Shown: piece after piece, positions 1 through 9,057 of the stretch | How the letters are laid out: each line of letters starts with the position of its first letter | Position numbering within the stretch: the first letter of the stretch is position 1 | NCBI RefSeq assembly: GCF_019492055.1 | Contig: NZ_JAICBX010000001.1 | Location: forward strand, 310,001-374,000 | Direction of reading: 5' to 3' | DNA: 64,000 bases | Origin: Flavimaribacter sediminis | Lineage (GTDB): Bacteria > Pseudomonadota > Alphaproteobacteria > Rhizobiales > Rhizobiaceae | Program-made: the position numbers and the translations under genes | Notes under the pieces: model-generated | What the model was told of the DNA's origin: nothing | Database searches by the model: none | What the model saw: the letters and a program-made list of their open reading frames with translations, nothing else

Positions 1-1
1 C

Positions 2-37
2 GTCGCCGCCCTCAACCGTGGCGCCGACGGCATGTAA
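2..37 (+). CDS. C-terminal end of an upstream gene (partial)
   Basis: One reading frame stays open from the window edge to a TAA stop, giving an 11-residue tail that ends NRGADGM. The gene body lies outside the window, so no function can be assigned. It is 45 bases upstream of, and co-directional with, the LysE-family gene. The call rests only on the open frame and a plausible spacing to the next gene. Confidence 0.35.
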   Translation, partial: VAALNRGADGM

Positions 38-82
38 GCGCACTCCGTTTCACCCGTTCTTTCAAGACACGCCGGTTTTCCG

Positions 83-676
83 ATGCCGCTGGAAACATTC
101 TTATGGATGGTGGTGTTCGCCCTCGTGACGTCCGTCACGCCAGGCCCGAACAACCTGATGCTGCTCGCTTCGGGCGTGAATTTCGGTTTCGCGCGCACGA
201 TACCGCACATGTTCGGAATTGCGCTCGGCTTCGGGAGCCTGCTGTTGAGCGTCGGCCTTGGGCTCGGCGCGCTGCTGATCGCCTGGCCGGCGCTAGGCGT
301 GGCGCTAAAAGCGGCGGGCGCCGCCTATCTGCTTTATCTCGCCTGGAAAATCGCCGGCAGCCGCACGATGGGCAGCGCCGGCAAGGCGTCGAAACCGATC
401 ACATTGCTGCAGGCCGCCGCCTTCCAGTGGGTCAATCCGAAGGCCTGGATGATGTCGATCACCGCCATGGCCCTCTACGCCGATCCGCTCAATCCCGGCG
501 TCACGGTTCCGCTGGTTGCGCTCTCCTTCGTAATCGTCAATTTTCCAAGCGTTTCGCTGTGGGCCGGGTTCGGGACCATGCTGCGCAGTTTCCTCGACGA
601 CCCGCAACGCCTGAAATGGTTCAACATCGTCATGGCGGTGCTGCTGGTCGCAACGCTCGTTCCGATGCTGCGCTAG
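83..676 (+). CDS. LysE/RhtB family amino-acid exporter
   Basis: This 197-residue inner-membrane protein is almost wholly hydrophobic. It begins with the signature region of the LysE/RhtB family: a first membrane helix followed by TPGPNNLML near residues 19-27. Five to six membrane segments are visible, and the length matches the family (about 200 residues). Members export amino acids or related small metabolites by proton exchange. The substrate cannot be read from sequence. It stands 74 bases upstream of the nitrile hydratase operon on the same strand, but no functional link is evident. Confidence 0.9.
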   Translation: MPLETFLWMVVFALVTSVTPGPNNLMLLASGVNFGFARTIPHMFGIALGFGSLLLSVGLGLGALLIAWPALGVALKAAGAAYLLYLAWKIAGSRTMGSAGKASKPITLLQAAAFQWVNPKAWMMSITAMALYADPLNPGVTVPLVALSFVIVNFPSVSLWAGFGTMLRSFLDDPQRLKWFNIVMAVLLVATLVPMLR

Positions 677-750
677 GCGCGCGGACGACCTTGGCGGCCT
701 GCGCGACATTCTTCAATTTACTTGCACGTAAGATGCGGTAATGTTGGCGC

Positions 751-1368
751 ATGACCCATGATCACGATGACGGACACGATCACGACAATCATATGGACCC
801 GATGACGGCGCGCGTCCGCGCGCTGGAAACGCTCCTGAGCGACAAGGGGTTGATCGATCCCGCCGCTATCGACGCCATTGTCGACACCTATCAGAACAAG
901 ATCGGCCCTCGGAATGGCGCGCGCGTTGTCGCCCGCGCCTGGAGCGAACCCGACTTTTGCGAATGGCTGAAGCGGGACGCGACCGCGGCCATCGCCTCGA
1001 TGGGATTTTACGGGCGCCAGGGCGAGCACATGAAGGCGGTGTTCAATACGCCGCAGGAGCATAACCTCGTCGTGTGCACCCTGTGCTCCTGTTATCCGTG
1101 GAGCGTCCTCGGCCTTCCGCCGGTCTGGTACAAGTCGCCGCCCTACCGGTCCCGCGCCGTTATGGAGCCGCGCAGCGTGCTCGCCGAATTCGGCGCGCAT
1201 TTGCCGGAAGACGTGCGCATTCGCGTATGGGATTCGACTGCGGAGTTGCGCTATCTCGTCGTGCCGATGCGGCCGGAAGGAACGGATGGCTTAACGCAAG
1301 AGCAACTGGCGGATCTGGTCACGCGCGATTCCATGATCGGAACGGCGTTTGCGGAGGCCCCCCGGTGA
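751..1368 (+). CDS. nthA: nitrile hydratase alpha subunit, cobalt type
   Basis: This is the metal-carrying subunit of nitrile hydratase, which hydrates nitriles to amides in the cytoplasm. The 205-residue protein has the claw-setting motif C109-T110-L111-C112-S113-C114. Threonine after the first cysteine is typical of the non-corrin cobalt enzymes, whereas serine marks the iron type. The N-terminus is rich in His and Asp (residues 2-14), as in many family members. The stop overlaps the beta-subunit start (GTGA), so the two are probably translationally coupled. No amidase follows, although that is the usual partner for converting the amide to an acid. Confidence 0.96.
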   Translation: MTHDHDDGHDHDNHMDPMTARVRALETLLSDKGLIDPAAIDAIVDTYQNKIGPRNGARVVARAWSEPDFCEWLKRDATAAIASMGFYGRQGEHMKAVFNTPQEHNLVVCTLCSCYPWSVLGLPPVWYKSPPYRSRAVMEPRSVLAEFGAHLPEDVRIRVWDSTAELRYLVVPMRPEGTDGLTQEQLADLVTRDSMIGTAFAEAPR

Positions 1369-2018
1369 ACGGACCGCACGATCTCGGCGGACGCATGGGC
1401 TTCGGCCCGGTGGCGCCGGAACAGGACGAGCCTGTTTTTCACGCGGCATGGGAGAAGCGGGCGCTTGGCGTCACAATGTGCGCCGGCGCGTTGGGTCACT
1501 GGACGCTCGATGAGAGCAGACATGCGCGCGAATCGTTGCATCCGGCCGACTATTACGCGTCCAGCTACTACGAGATCTGGATCAAGGCGCTCGAAAAACT
1601 GCTGACGCGCCACGATTGCATCACCCGCGAGGAATTGGTGACGGGCAGGGCGCAGGGCGTCGCGCATCGCGATATCCTGACAGCCGATCGCGTGCCGGCG
1701 GTTCTCGGTGCGGGCGGCCCGTGCGATCGCCCGGTTGCGACAGACCCCGTCTTTGCGGTCGGTCAGCCGGTGCGCATGCGCAACCTCAATCCGCATGGTC
1801 ATACACGGATACCGGGCTATACGAAGGGCAGGCGGGGCGTCATTGAGGCCGTTGCCGGCGGGTTTGTCTTTCCCGACGCCAATGCGCACGGCAAGGGCGA
1901 ACAGCCGCAATGGCTCTACACGGTGGCGTTCACCGGCGAGGAATTGTGGGGCGAGGGCGCCGAGGCTGGACTGTCCGTGTCGGTCGACGCATGGGAGAGC
2001 TATCTTGAACTTGCATGA
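1365..2018 (+). CDS. nthB: nitrile hydratase beta subunit
   Basis: This is the second subunit of the heterodimeric nitrile hydratase. I chose the GTG at 1365, which overlaps the alpha stop by four bases, because it gives the canonical family N-terminus [17 protein letters not shown] longer open frame exists upstream but lies inside nthA. The product is 217 residues, in the normal size range. The C-terminal half contains the SH3-like barrel region ([11 protein letters not shown] and the following strands) that packs against the alpha subunit. It overlaps the accessory-protein gene by several bases. Confidence 0.95.
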   Translation: MNGPHDLGGRMGFGPVAPEQDEPVFHAAWEKRALGVTMCAGALGHWTLDESRHARESLHPADYYASSYYEIWIKALEKLLTRHDCITREELVTGRAQGVAHRDILTADRVPAVLGAGGPCDRPVATDPVFAVGQPVRMRNLNPHGHTRIPGYTKGRRGVIEAVAGGFVFPDANAHGKGEQPQWLYTVAFTGEELWGEGAEAGLSVSVDAWESYLELA

Positions 2019-2349
2019 AGGGGCGGACGGGCCTGCTTTCGAGGAGCCTTGGCAAGCCCAGGCTTTCGCCATGGTTGTCCAACTCAACGAACAGGGGCTC
2101 CTCGACTGGAGCGACTGGGCCGAGGCGCTGTCTGCGGAACTTGGCAGCCCAGGCGCCGCAGCCGACGGCAGCGACTATTACGAATGCTGGCTTGCGGCTC
2201 TGGAGAAGCTGCTTGCGGCGCAAGGCATTGTGTCGGGATCGCAAATCGGGTCGGTCGCCGAAGCCTGGCGGCGCGCTGCGCACGCAACTCCGCACGGTAG
2301 TCCGATCCTGCTTGAAAACGATCCCGGACCTGACGGGGAGACACAATAA
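2011..2349 (+). CDS. nitrile hydratase accessory (activator) protein
   Basis: This small protein of about 112 residues resembles the N-terminal helical part of nitrile hydratase beta subunits: PAFEEPWQAQAFAM, LDWSDWAEAL and DYYECWLAALEKLL. That is the pattern of the P14K-type activators that deliver cobalt and help mature the alpha subunit. The start is uncertain: TTG at 2005 or 2011, both overlapping the nthB stop, precede the conserved region. The first in-frame ATG (2071) would remove conserved residues. Its stop overlaps the next gene's ATG by one base, so all four genes form one coupled operon. Confidence 0.85.
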   Translation: MHEGADGPAFEEPWQAQAFAMVVQLNEQGLLDWSDWAEALSAELGSPGAAADGSDYYECWLAALEKLLAAQGIVSGSQIGSVAEAWRRAAHATPHGSPILLENDPGPDGETQ

Positions 2350-3170
2350 TGGATGCCAGCGTGGAACCGGGATTCATCCTCGATCAAACGTTGACGCTGG
2401 AGCGCAGCGGCAAGGATCTCTACGCGTCGCACACCGACGACCGGTTCTGGAACATGATCGGGCCGTTCGGCGGCTGGATGGCGGCGCTGATGCTCAAGGC
2501 GGCGCTCGCCGACAACGATCCGGCGTTCGAACCGGTCGCCATGACGGTGGATTTCCTCAAGGCGCCGCCGAAGGGGCCGCTCGTGCTGCGGCGTCAATGC
2601 GACCGCGCCGGGCGCACCACGGCTTTTTGGCGGGTTGATCTCGAAACCCCCGACGGCCGCCTCTGCGCGCGGTCTCTCGTCACGCTCGGTCCGCATCGCG
2701 GCACTTTGGCTTTTTCGAAGCACCGCATGCCTGAGACATTGCCGGCTGAAGAGGCTGCCGACGGCAGCAGAACCTTCATGCCGGTGCAATGGGCGAAGCT
2801 CTATGATTGCCGGATCGTGAAGGGCAGGATGGGCGAGGGAAAGCAGGATGCGCATTCCCTCGAGTGGATCCGCGAGGCTGACGGCCGTCCGCTGGACTAC
2901 CTGTCGCTGGCGGCGCTTTGCGATAGTCCGTTTCCGCGGCTGTTCATCGCCACAGGAAGGGCATCGAGCATCTCGACTGTCACGATGACGACGTACTTTC
3001 ATGTGAGTCAGGGCGAAATGGCTGGCGTCGCTGACGACTATGTTTTGTGCGATTCTGTTTGCGAGCGATCGAGCGGGGGCTTTTACGATCAGCATTCAAG
3101 GTTTTTTGAAAAACACGGGTCTCTGCTTGCGACGTCGCACCAGATGGTCTGGTACGACAGGCAGGAATAG
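2349..3170 (+). CDS. acyl-CoA thioesterase family protein (double hot-dog)
   Basis: This 273-residue protein has two hot-dog-like halves. The first contains FGGWMAALMLKAAL (about residues 37-50) followed by a strand resembling VAMTVDFLKAPPKG. The C-terminal half ends with DQHSRFFEKHGSLLATSHQ, close to the acyl-CoA thioesterase II pattern of an Asp, a Gly and a Gln near the end. The family hydrolyses acyl-CoA thioesters in the cytoplasm. It is joined to the nitrile hydratase accessory gene by a one-base overlap. This suggests it works on a metabolite of the same nitrile or acid pathway, though that is inferred only from position. Confidence 0.8.
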   Translation: MDASVEPGFILDQTLTLERSGKDLYASHTDDRFWNMIGPFGGWMAALMLKAALADNDPAFEPVAMTVDFLKAPPKGPLVLRRQCDRAGRTTAFWRVDLETPDGRLCARSLVTLGPHRGTLAFSKHRMPETLPAEEAADGSRTFMPVQWAKLYDCRIVKGRMGEGKQDAHSLEWIREADGRPLDYLSLAALCDSPFPRLFIATGRASSISTVTMTTYFHVSQGEMAGVADDYVLCDSVCERSSGGFYDQHSRFFEKHGSLLATSHQMVWYDRQE

Positions 3171-3454
3171 GGCACTCTCAATACGTGTATTAGCGATTGC
3201 TACACTAAAAACTGGTTGAATGTTCAACAAAAGTGCAAATCTGTCATCTGTAGCGCAGAATCCGGATAGAATTGAAAATTTTTCTTGCATTTCAGTGAAT
3301 GCTGATCGGACAGGATCCGGAGATTCAATTATACAGCAGCTTGGTTTTTCGTCTCCGACAACCAGAAAGAGCAACCGCCTCCGCAAATGGCTGAGAACTT
3401 CTTTGGCTTAGCGGATGGTTGATCGGGAAAGGGCGCAAACCCGACAGCAATTCG

Positions 3455-3608
3455 GATCGGCGGCGTCCGCCGAAGTGAACCGATCTCGTTCGGGTAACGT
3501 TTTATAACAGGTCTACCTGTAAAAAGTTTCATCTGGCGACCCGTTCCGCGCCTCTCGGGTCGCCGTGAAAGGCGTCGCGCTCTTCGGAGTGCGGCGCTTT
3601 TTCTTTCT
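3455..3608 (+). ncRNA. candidate trans-acting small RNA with serial hairpins
   Basis: The 500-base stretch between the thioesterase (ends 3170) and the helicase (starts 3671) has no convincing gene. Its right part holds consecutive perfect hairpins: CGGCGG/CCGCCG (3458-3472), ACAGG/CCTGT (3507-3520), GGCGACCCG/CGGGTCGCC (3535-3564), then an 11-bp stem with a TTCG loop and T-run (3572-3608). Hairpins ending in an intrinsic terminator are the architecture of alphaproteobacterial trans-encoded sRNAs. No promoter was confidently identified, and the 5' end is a guess. An alternative is a structured leader or terminator region only. Confidence 0.45.
3572..3608 (+). terminator. intrinsic terminator
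   Basis: An 11-base stem GCGTCGCGCTC (3572-3582) pairs with GAGTGCGGCGC (3587-3597), including two G-T wobbles. It is closed by the stable tetraloop TTCG and followed by TTTTTCTTTCT. It ends the candidate small RNA, or read-through from the thioesterase operon, before the helicase gene. Confidence 0.8.
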
Positions 3609-3670
3609 CGTGGCGGGTGTCCGCGTCATTCGCGCTTGCCCTGCCGAAACGAATCTAGCCAAGTGGGGCC

Positions 3671-4798
3671 ATGCAGTTTTCGAAACAGCAGGACGAGGCT
3701 CTCAAAGCCGTGGCATCCTGGTTGAAGCGGGGCGACTCGCCGCTCTTCCGGCTCTTTGGCTATGCCGGCACAGGTAAGACGACGCTCGCCCGGCATTTCG
3801 CTGAACATATTGACGGCGACGTTCAGTTCGCAGCCTTTACGGGCAAGGCCGCCCAGGTGCTGCGCTCGAAAGGCGCAAGCAACGCCAAGACCATCCATTC
3901 GTTGATTTATCGTCCCCGCGGCGAGGAAACCGTGGAGGACGAGGAAACCGGAAAAACATCCGTTTCCCCGATGTTTTCGCTGAACCGCCAGAGCCCGGTC
4001 GCCAAAGCCGCGCTGATCATCGTCGACGAGTGCTCCATGGTGGACGAGGATCTCGGCCGCGACCTGATGAGTTTCGGAACGCCGATCCTCGTGCTGGGCG
4101 ATCCCGGACAGCTTCCTCCGATATCCGGCGGCGGCTATTTCACAGAACACGATCCCGATATTCTGCTGACCGAAATACACAGGCAGGCGCGCGACAACCC
4201 GATCATCGATCTGGCCATGCGCGTGCGCGAGGAAGGCGAGATAGGCTACGGAGACCTGGGAGCGGCCAAGGTCATCCACCGCTCGGACGTTACATCTGAA
4301 CTCGTGCTGCAGGCCGACCAGGTGCTGCTCGGCATCAACCGGACGCGCCGCAGATATAATCAGAGATTGCGGGAGCTCAAAGGCTTTGACGCCGCCCATC
4401 CGCAAGCCGGCGACAAGCTCGTCTGCCTGCGCAATGACCCGGCCAAGGGGCTGCTCAACGGATCGCTCTGGCAGGTCATGACGTCATCCAGGGAAACCGT
4501 AAAACCCGGCATCAATCTTCTTGTGCGGCCGGAGGACGACGACATGGATCGCGGCGCGGCGCGCATAAAGCTTTTGAAGGCCCAGTTCGAGGATCCGGAG
4601 GCCGACATCCCCTGGCAGACGAAACGGCGTTATGACGACTTCGACTACGGTTACGCGCTCACCGTTCACAAGGCGCAAGGCTCCCAGTGGAACGAGGTGG
4701 TTCTGTTCGACGAGAGCTTCGCCTTCCGGGACATGCGGGAGCGCTGGCTCTATACGGCGATTACCCGCGCCGCCGAGCGGCTGACGATCGTCAGGTAA
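3671..4798 (+). CDS. RecD2-like superfamily 1 DNA helicase / AAA ATPase
   Basis: This 375-residue protein has an ordered set of SF1 helicase motifs. Walker A is GYAGTGKTT (about residues 34-42), Walker B is IIVDECSMV, motif III is LGDPGQLPPISG, and the C-terminal UvrD-like part holds YALTVHKAQGSQW and LYTAITRAAERL. It is much shorter than full RecD and lacks an obvious N-terminal domain. It probably remodels DNA in repair or recombination, but its partner is unknown. It converges with the nitrilase-like gene, leaving only seven bases between stop codons. Confidence 0.88.
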   Translation: MQFSKQQDEALKAVASWLKRGDSPLFRLFGYAGTGKTTLARHFAEHIDGDVQFAAFTGKAAQVLRSKGASNAKTIHSLIYRPRGEETVEDEETGKTSVSPMFSLNRQSPVAKAALIIVDECSMVDEDLGRDLMSFGTPILVLGDPGQLPPISGGGYFTEHDPDILLTEIHRQARDNPIIDLAMRVREEGEIGYGDLGAAKVIHRSDVTSELVLQADQVLLGINRTRRRYNQRLRELKGFDAAHPQAGDKLVCLRNDPAKGLLNGSLWQVMTSSRETVKPGINLLVRPEDDDMDRGAARIKLLKAQFEDPEADIPWQTKRRYDDFDYGYALTVHKAQGSQWNEVVLFDESFAFRDMRERWLYTAITRAAERLTIVR

Positions 4799-4805
4799 GG
4801 CGTCG

Positions 4806-6704
4806 TTATCGCCAGCAGTCAGCGAAAAAGTCCTCGCTGGCCAGCCATTGCGAGAAGCAATCCCCCTTATGATCGAGTATCAGCGGCACATAGATAGACG
4901 GTCTGCGGCCGTCGATGATGTATTGCTGGCTCGTCCACCAGGTCGTCGGCGCGATCGTCTGGAAATTCAGCGTAATCGCAGTGTCCGAATGTTCCGCTGC
5001 AAGCTGTGGGGGATAATACCCGTTGGTCGGATCGAGCGAGTATAAACCACTGCTGCCTTTGTAACTCTGGTCTGATCCGATGAAATTCGCGACCACCAGA
5101 TAGGCTTGAGCCGTCTTGGCGGTGGAGTACCACATTACATTGGTGTTCTTTGGGTAGGGGACTGCGAGGAATCCCTTGTCAAGCCCATCAGCCACGCCGA
5201 ACTGCCCGTTCCACGCCGCAGGCATGGCGATGACGTCGGCCCGATTGACGCTCAAAACGTCTGCGGCCTCGGGATATTTGGCCTCGCCGCCGAACAGCAG
5301 GCCGATCCGGCCGATCTGTGTATTGAAGACCGACAGACTGTCGCCGCCGGTGAGCCACTCCGCTTCCGTAGCGTCCGGATGGGTCTTTCGGTAACGGCCG
5401 ACAACCACGCCATGCGGATCCAGAAGCTGCGCCAGGGTGTAGAGACTGTCACCGGTCTGCTCCGTCACGCTATAGACAAGGTAGGATGCGTAATTCTTCG
5501 CAAGCGAGGTGAAATACGCGTCAATCCCGTCTTTGAGCCCGGCGAATTGCCGGGCCTGTTCCGTCGAAGTCGGCAATCCGGTCAGGGAATTTTCGGGCAT
5601 TACGATGAGGTTTGTCAGCGTCGTCGCGCTGTCTTCCAGAATGCCGGCGATTTTCAACCTGTTGGCAGCGAGATCGCCGATCTTCGGCTCGTATTGCACG
5701 GCCAGGGCGCTGATTCTGTGGGACTCCTTCGAGCCCAGTATCGGACGCGGCGACATATTGAGCAGGATTTCTCTGTAGAGGTCAGGGCGACGCGTGCTTA
5801 AAAGCGCCTTCGATCCGTTTTCGAAATGCGCGGGATCGACGTCGGCGTAGATTATGCGCGGCTGGCCAGAGCCTGGAGCCACGCCCTTTTGTGTGCTGAC
5901 AGGCGCCTGGGCGAGATTGTGACCGTTCGGATCCCAGACGGACGCGCCGCCAAGATAATGAACGCCGATGCCGAGGGCGTCGTTCTTCTCGATATTGGTC
6001 CGGTTGGTCGCCACAACAAAGAGCCCGTTCATGATCGCCTGCTGCTGGACGTCCGAAATCGAGATATGGACGCCGGCCTCCTGCGGATCGGGATTGAGCA
6101 TGCGTCCCGAACTTGCAATGAACGCCAGGACATTCGCGCCTTTCAGCGCGGCGAGGCGGGCAGACTGATAGAAGTAATCATCGTAGCAGATCATGATCGC
6201 GATCTTGCCGAGCGGCGTATCGAACACCGGAACGCCAAGGTTGCCTTGCGCCGCCCAGGCGGACTCGAGCAGAAACAGGTTGTTCTTTCGGTACTTGCCG
6301 ATGAGCCCGTCCGGTCCAATCAGGAAGGCCGCGTTGTAGTAAAGCCCGGTGTCGTCGTCGACCTCCGGCATGCCGGAAACGATGTAAACGCCGAGTTCCT
6401 TCGCAAGCGGTTCGAAAAACGCTGTCGTCTTTCCCGGGATTGTATCGACGAAGGGCGCGATTTCCGCCCTTGAACCGTAGAGATAGCCCGTCGTCCCCAT
6501 TTCGGGAAAGAGGATCAGCCTGGCTCCCGCTCCGGCGGCTTCCCGGATCGCCGCTTCCATGCCCGGAAAATTCTGCTCACGCTGTTTGAACGTCGGATTG
6601 AACTCGACCGCGGCGACTTTGTACGATTGTGATGCGATCGCCGGGGACAAATCGCTCGCAGACATTATTAAACTCAAGACGAAAACCAATATTGCACAAC
6701 GCAT
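4806..6704 (-). CDS. secreted tandem carbon-nitrogen hydrolase (nitrilase superfamily)
   Basis: The 632-residue protein has an N-terminal signal peptide (hydrophobic residues 4-16, cleavage near AIASQS) and two consecutive nitrilase-fold domains. Domain 1 (about 28-300) keeps the full Glu-Lys-Cys triad: E68 in LFPEMG, K140 in YRKNNL, C173 in MICYDD. Domain 2 (about 330-600) keeps E371 and K440, but the cysteine position is glycine (LLFGGE near 472), so it looks catalytically dead. Members hydrolyse or transfer amide and nitrile carbons. Export to the periplasm is unusual for most branches. The substrate is unknown. Confidence 0.85.
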   Translation of the reverse strand: MRCAILVFVLSLIMSASDLSPAIASQSYKVAAVEFNPTFKQREQNFPGMEAAIREAAGAGARLILFPEMGTTGYLYGSRAEIAPFVDTIPGKTTAFFEPLAKELGVYIVSGMPEVDDDTGLYYNAAFLIGPDGLIGKYRKNNLFLLESAWAAQGNLGVPVFDTPLGKIAIMICYDDYFYQSARLAALKGANVLAFIASSGRMLNPDPQEAGVHISISDVQQQAIMNGLFVVATNRTNIEKNDALGIGVHYLGGASVWDPNGHNLAQAPVSTQKGVAPGSGQPRIIYADVDPAHFENGSKALLSTRRPDLYREILLNMSPRPILGSKESHRISALAVQYEPKIGDLAANRLKIAGILEDSATTLTNLIVMPENSLTGLPTSTEQARQFAGLKDGIDAYFTSLAKNYASYLVYSVTEQTGDSLYTLAQLLDPHGVVVGRYRKTHPDATEAEWLTGGDSLSVFNTQIGRIGLLFGGEAKYPEAADVLSVNRADVIAMPAAWNGQFGVADGLDKGFLAVPYPKNTNVMWYSTAKTAQAYLVVANFIGSDQSYKGSSGLYSLDPTNGYYPPQLAAEHSDTAITLNFQTIAPTTWWTSQQYIIDGRRPSIYVPLILDHKGDCFSQWLASEDFFADCWR

Positions 6705-6865
6705 TGTCGAGCCTCCGAGCTCATATATTCGACTTCAGGAATAGGAATGCACCGACAAATCGAGACACATTGCATGTCTCTATTTGCGCCTACTGCAACA
6801 GAATGAGATGCGTGAACAAGAAATGCAACCGCTGTGATACATGCGGCGTCCGGATGTCGCTGTGA

Positions 6866-7276
6866 TCAGGCGGCGCGCCGCCTGCCGATATCCTCGTTCA
6901 CCCAGGCCCAGGCTTCATCGGCGTCCGCCTCGTCGAAATGGCGCACTTCCATGTTGAAGAGCTGCGGGCAGAACGTGATGGCGAGGGCGATCCAGGACGG
7001 GCCGCCCACAACCGCATAGCGATCGACATGGCTGAGAGCGCGCATCCGGCCAATAAACGACGTCTCGGAAAATGCGGAGGTCCAGTCGACTCCGTTCCAA
7101 GCGTGCAGGCGCACGAGCAGATTTATCCTGTCGAACCTCCGGTAAGCCTTGTCGAGCTCCAGGCTGATGTCGTCGAGCTCTCCGGTGCTGACATGGCCGT
7201 TCACCTCGTAGGCGAAAACATCTTCCCTATCGGTGGGAAGTCTTCTGACAGCGCGTTTTTGCTTTTCGAGCAACAT
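6866..7276 (-). CDS. SpoIIAA-like (STAS-fold) protein
   Basis: This 136-residue protein has the strand-helix pattern of the SpoIIAA-like family (formerly DUF3478): EVNGHVSTGELDDISLELDKAY, then INLLVRLHAWNGVDW, RYAVVGGPSWIALAI and a C-terminal EAWAWVNEDI. The STAS-like fold usually serves protein-protein or lipid interaction; no catalytic residues are evident. It is divergent from pdxJ across a 174-base intergenic region. The start codon ATG at 7276 is preceded by a GGAG-like site in the antisense direction. The physiological role is unknown. Confidence 0.82.
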   Translation of the reverse strand: MLLEKQKRAVRRLPTDREDVFAYEVNGHVSTGELDDISLELDKAYRRFDRINLLVRLHAWNGVDWTSAFSETSFIGRMRALSHVDRYAVVGGPSWIALAITFCPQLFNMEVRHFDEADADEAWAWVNEDIGRRRAA

Positions 7277-7450
7277 GTTTTCCTCCCGTATTGTCTCGAA
7301 TACTACCTATGAGGGATGTCAAAACTGTGATGCCGCGCATTCAGCTGGACGGATCAGCATCACGAATATTTGCATCAACATTCCTGCCTTGAAGCCGGCT
7401 TCGGCAGATTGTAGTGAAGGCGGAATTCAACATTGCCGGACAGACCTTTC

Positions 7451-8215
7451 ATGACAGATGGACACGCGACAAAACTGTCGGTCAATCTCAACGCGGTCGC
7501 GATGCTTCGCAATCGCCGCGATCTGCCCTGGCCGAGTGTTACAGGTCTAGGCCGCATTGCGCTCGCTGCCGGCGCGCATGGGCTGACGGTGCATCCGAGG
7601 CCTGACGAACGCCATATTCGCAGAAGCGACGTTCCCGAACTTCGCGCCCTGATCGACGACGAGTTTCCCCGCGCCGAATTCAATATCGAAGGCTTTCCGA
7701 GCGAAGATTTCCTGGCATTGGTCGAGGCCGCCGAACCCGAACAGGCGACGCTGGTGCCCGACGATCCGGCGCAGGCGACTTCGGACCACGGCTGGGATTT
7801 CGAAAAACATGCGGAGTTTCTGGCGGACGCCGTCGGCCGGCTGAAGCGCAGCGGCGTTCGGGTGTCGTTGTTCGCCGACCCTGACTGCGACGCGCGCGCA
7901 ATCGACTTTGCAAAGCAGACCGGGGCGGACCGGCTGGAGCTTTATACCGGTCCCTATGGCGCCTGCCATGACGCCCCCGGCCGCACTGCAGACGAGATCG
8001 ATCGCCTGGTGAAAACTGCGGACGCGGCGCTTGCAGCGGGCATGGATCTGAACGCCGGTCACGATCTCACGGTCGACAATCTGCCGCCGCTGCTCGCGCG
8101 GATACCGCAGATCCGGGAAGTCTCGATCGGCCACGGTCTGACGGCGGACGCCCTGGAGCACGGCATGGCCGGCGCCGTCCGTCGTTTTCTGCGCGCATGC
8201 GGGCATTCTGATTAG
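7451..8215 (+). CDS. pdxJ: pyridoxine 5'-phosphate synthase
   Basis: PdxJ condenses 1-deoxy-D-xylulose 5-phosphate with 3-amino-2-oxopropyl phosphate to give pyridoxine 5'-phosphate in de novo vitamin B6 synthesis. The 254-residue TIM barrel shows [15 protein letters not shown] near the N-terminus, [21 protein letters not shown], and the phosphate-binding end [12 protein letters not shown] chose ATG 7451 rather than an upstream in-frame TTG because homologues start just before the LSVN strand. The transcript ends in a strong bidirectional terminator shared with the omp gene. Confidence 0.96.
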   Translation: MTDGHATKLSVNLNAVAMLRNRRDLPWPSVTGLGRIALAAGAHGLTVHPRPDERHIRRSDVPELRALIDDEFPRAEFNIEGFPSEDFLALVEAAEPEQATLVPDDPAQATSDHGWDFEKHAEFLADAVGRLKRSGVRVSLFADPDCDARAIDFAKQTGADRLELYTGPYGACHDAPGRTADEIDRLVKTADAALAAGMDLNAGHDLTVDNLPPLLARIPQIREVSIGHGLTADALEHGMAGAVRRFLRACGHSD

Positions 8216-8248
8216 CCGCCGCCGGGCATCTGACTTTTTCTTCAAATA

Positions 8249-8277
8249 AAAAAGGGCGCCGCAAGGGCGCCCTTTTT
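8249..8277. terminator. bidirectional intrinsic terminator
   Basis: A perfect 12-base inverted repeat (AAAAAGGGCGCC and GGCGCCCTTTTT) encloses a five-base loop. It lies between the converging pdxJ and outer-membrane-protein genes, with T-runs in both directions. Confidence 0.9.
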
Positions 8278-8296
8278 GTCATTCTGTCCGTAGGGA

Positions 8297-8875
8297 TCAG
8301 AAATTGTAGTTCAGGTTGAGCTTCAGAACATTGATGTCGGAACCGCCCGAATTGTTCGATCCGAAATCGATGTAGTTGTAGCTTGCGCCGAGCGACCAGT
8401 CTTCGACGACCATGAAGTCCATGCCGGCGCCGACTGTCCAGCCAGCTGGCGAGTCGTCAAAGCCCGGAGCGAAACCGCTCGACTTCAGGCTTGCGATCGC
8501 GCCGCCGGCCGTGCCGTAAAGCGCAACCGTGTCGTTAGCCCAACCGAGCTTGCCCTGTGCGATGCCCAGTCCGTTCACGTTCGACTGCGAACCGCCGACA
8601 TCGACCCAGGAACCGCTGATTTCAGCGCCAAGCAGGAAGCCTGAAGGGGAAACCCAGTTGTAACCACCCTGACCGCCGAGCAGCCAGCCGTCACCCGAAT
8701 AGGATCCGGACTGCCAGCCGTAACCGCCGTGGATACCAAGATAGAATCCATCGAACGGATTGGTCTCTTCGACGATAACAACCGGAGGCGCCATCGGAGT
8801 TTGCTCAACCAGGTCCGCTGCATGGGAAGCTGTCGTTATCAGCGCAATGGCTGTTGTTGCTAGAAGTACTCTCAC
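8297..8875 (-). CDS. outer-membrane beta-barrel protein, Omp25/RopB-like
   Basis: The 192-residue precursor starts with a signal peptide (MRVLLATTAIALITTASHAA) and continues into glycine- and aromatic-rich amphipathic strands such as FDGFYLGIHGGYGW and GWLLGGQGGYNW. It ends in a terminal phenylalanine (LNLNYNF), the C-terminal signature for Bam-dependent insertion. Size and pattern match the small eight-stranded Omp25/Omp31/RopB porin-like proteins common in rhizobia and relatives. These are structural surface proteins and not enzymes. The gene is monocistronic, with its terminator downstream. Confidence 0.9.
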   Translation of the reverse strand: MRVLLATTAIALITTASHAADLVEQTPMAPPVVIVEETNPFDGFYLGIHGGYGWQSGSYSGDGWLLGGQGGYNWVSPSGFLLGAEISGSWVDVGGSQSNVNGLGIAQGKLGWANDTVALYGTAGGAIASLKSSGFAPGFDDSPAGWTVGAGMDFMVVEDWSLGASYNYIDFGSNNSGGSDINVLKLNLNYNF

Positions 8876-9057
8876 TTACTCATCCTCTTCGGTTACTCGC
8901 AGGATATTGATCATCCGCGCCTGAGCCTGTTTTTATGCAAAATGTGTCAATGTTGAGTTTACATTAAGGCAGAGCGCACGGATTTTCTGGCTAGTTGCCT
9001 TTTTGCAACAGATATACTTTATGCGCGAACAGTAAAGAAATTCTCACACGCCAAAGT

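Noticed and set aside
3220-3411. 63-codon frame after the thioesterase
   Set aside because: It has no ribosome site, no family resemblance and AT-rich intergenic composition.
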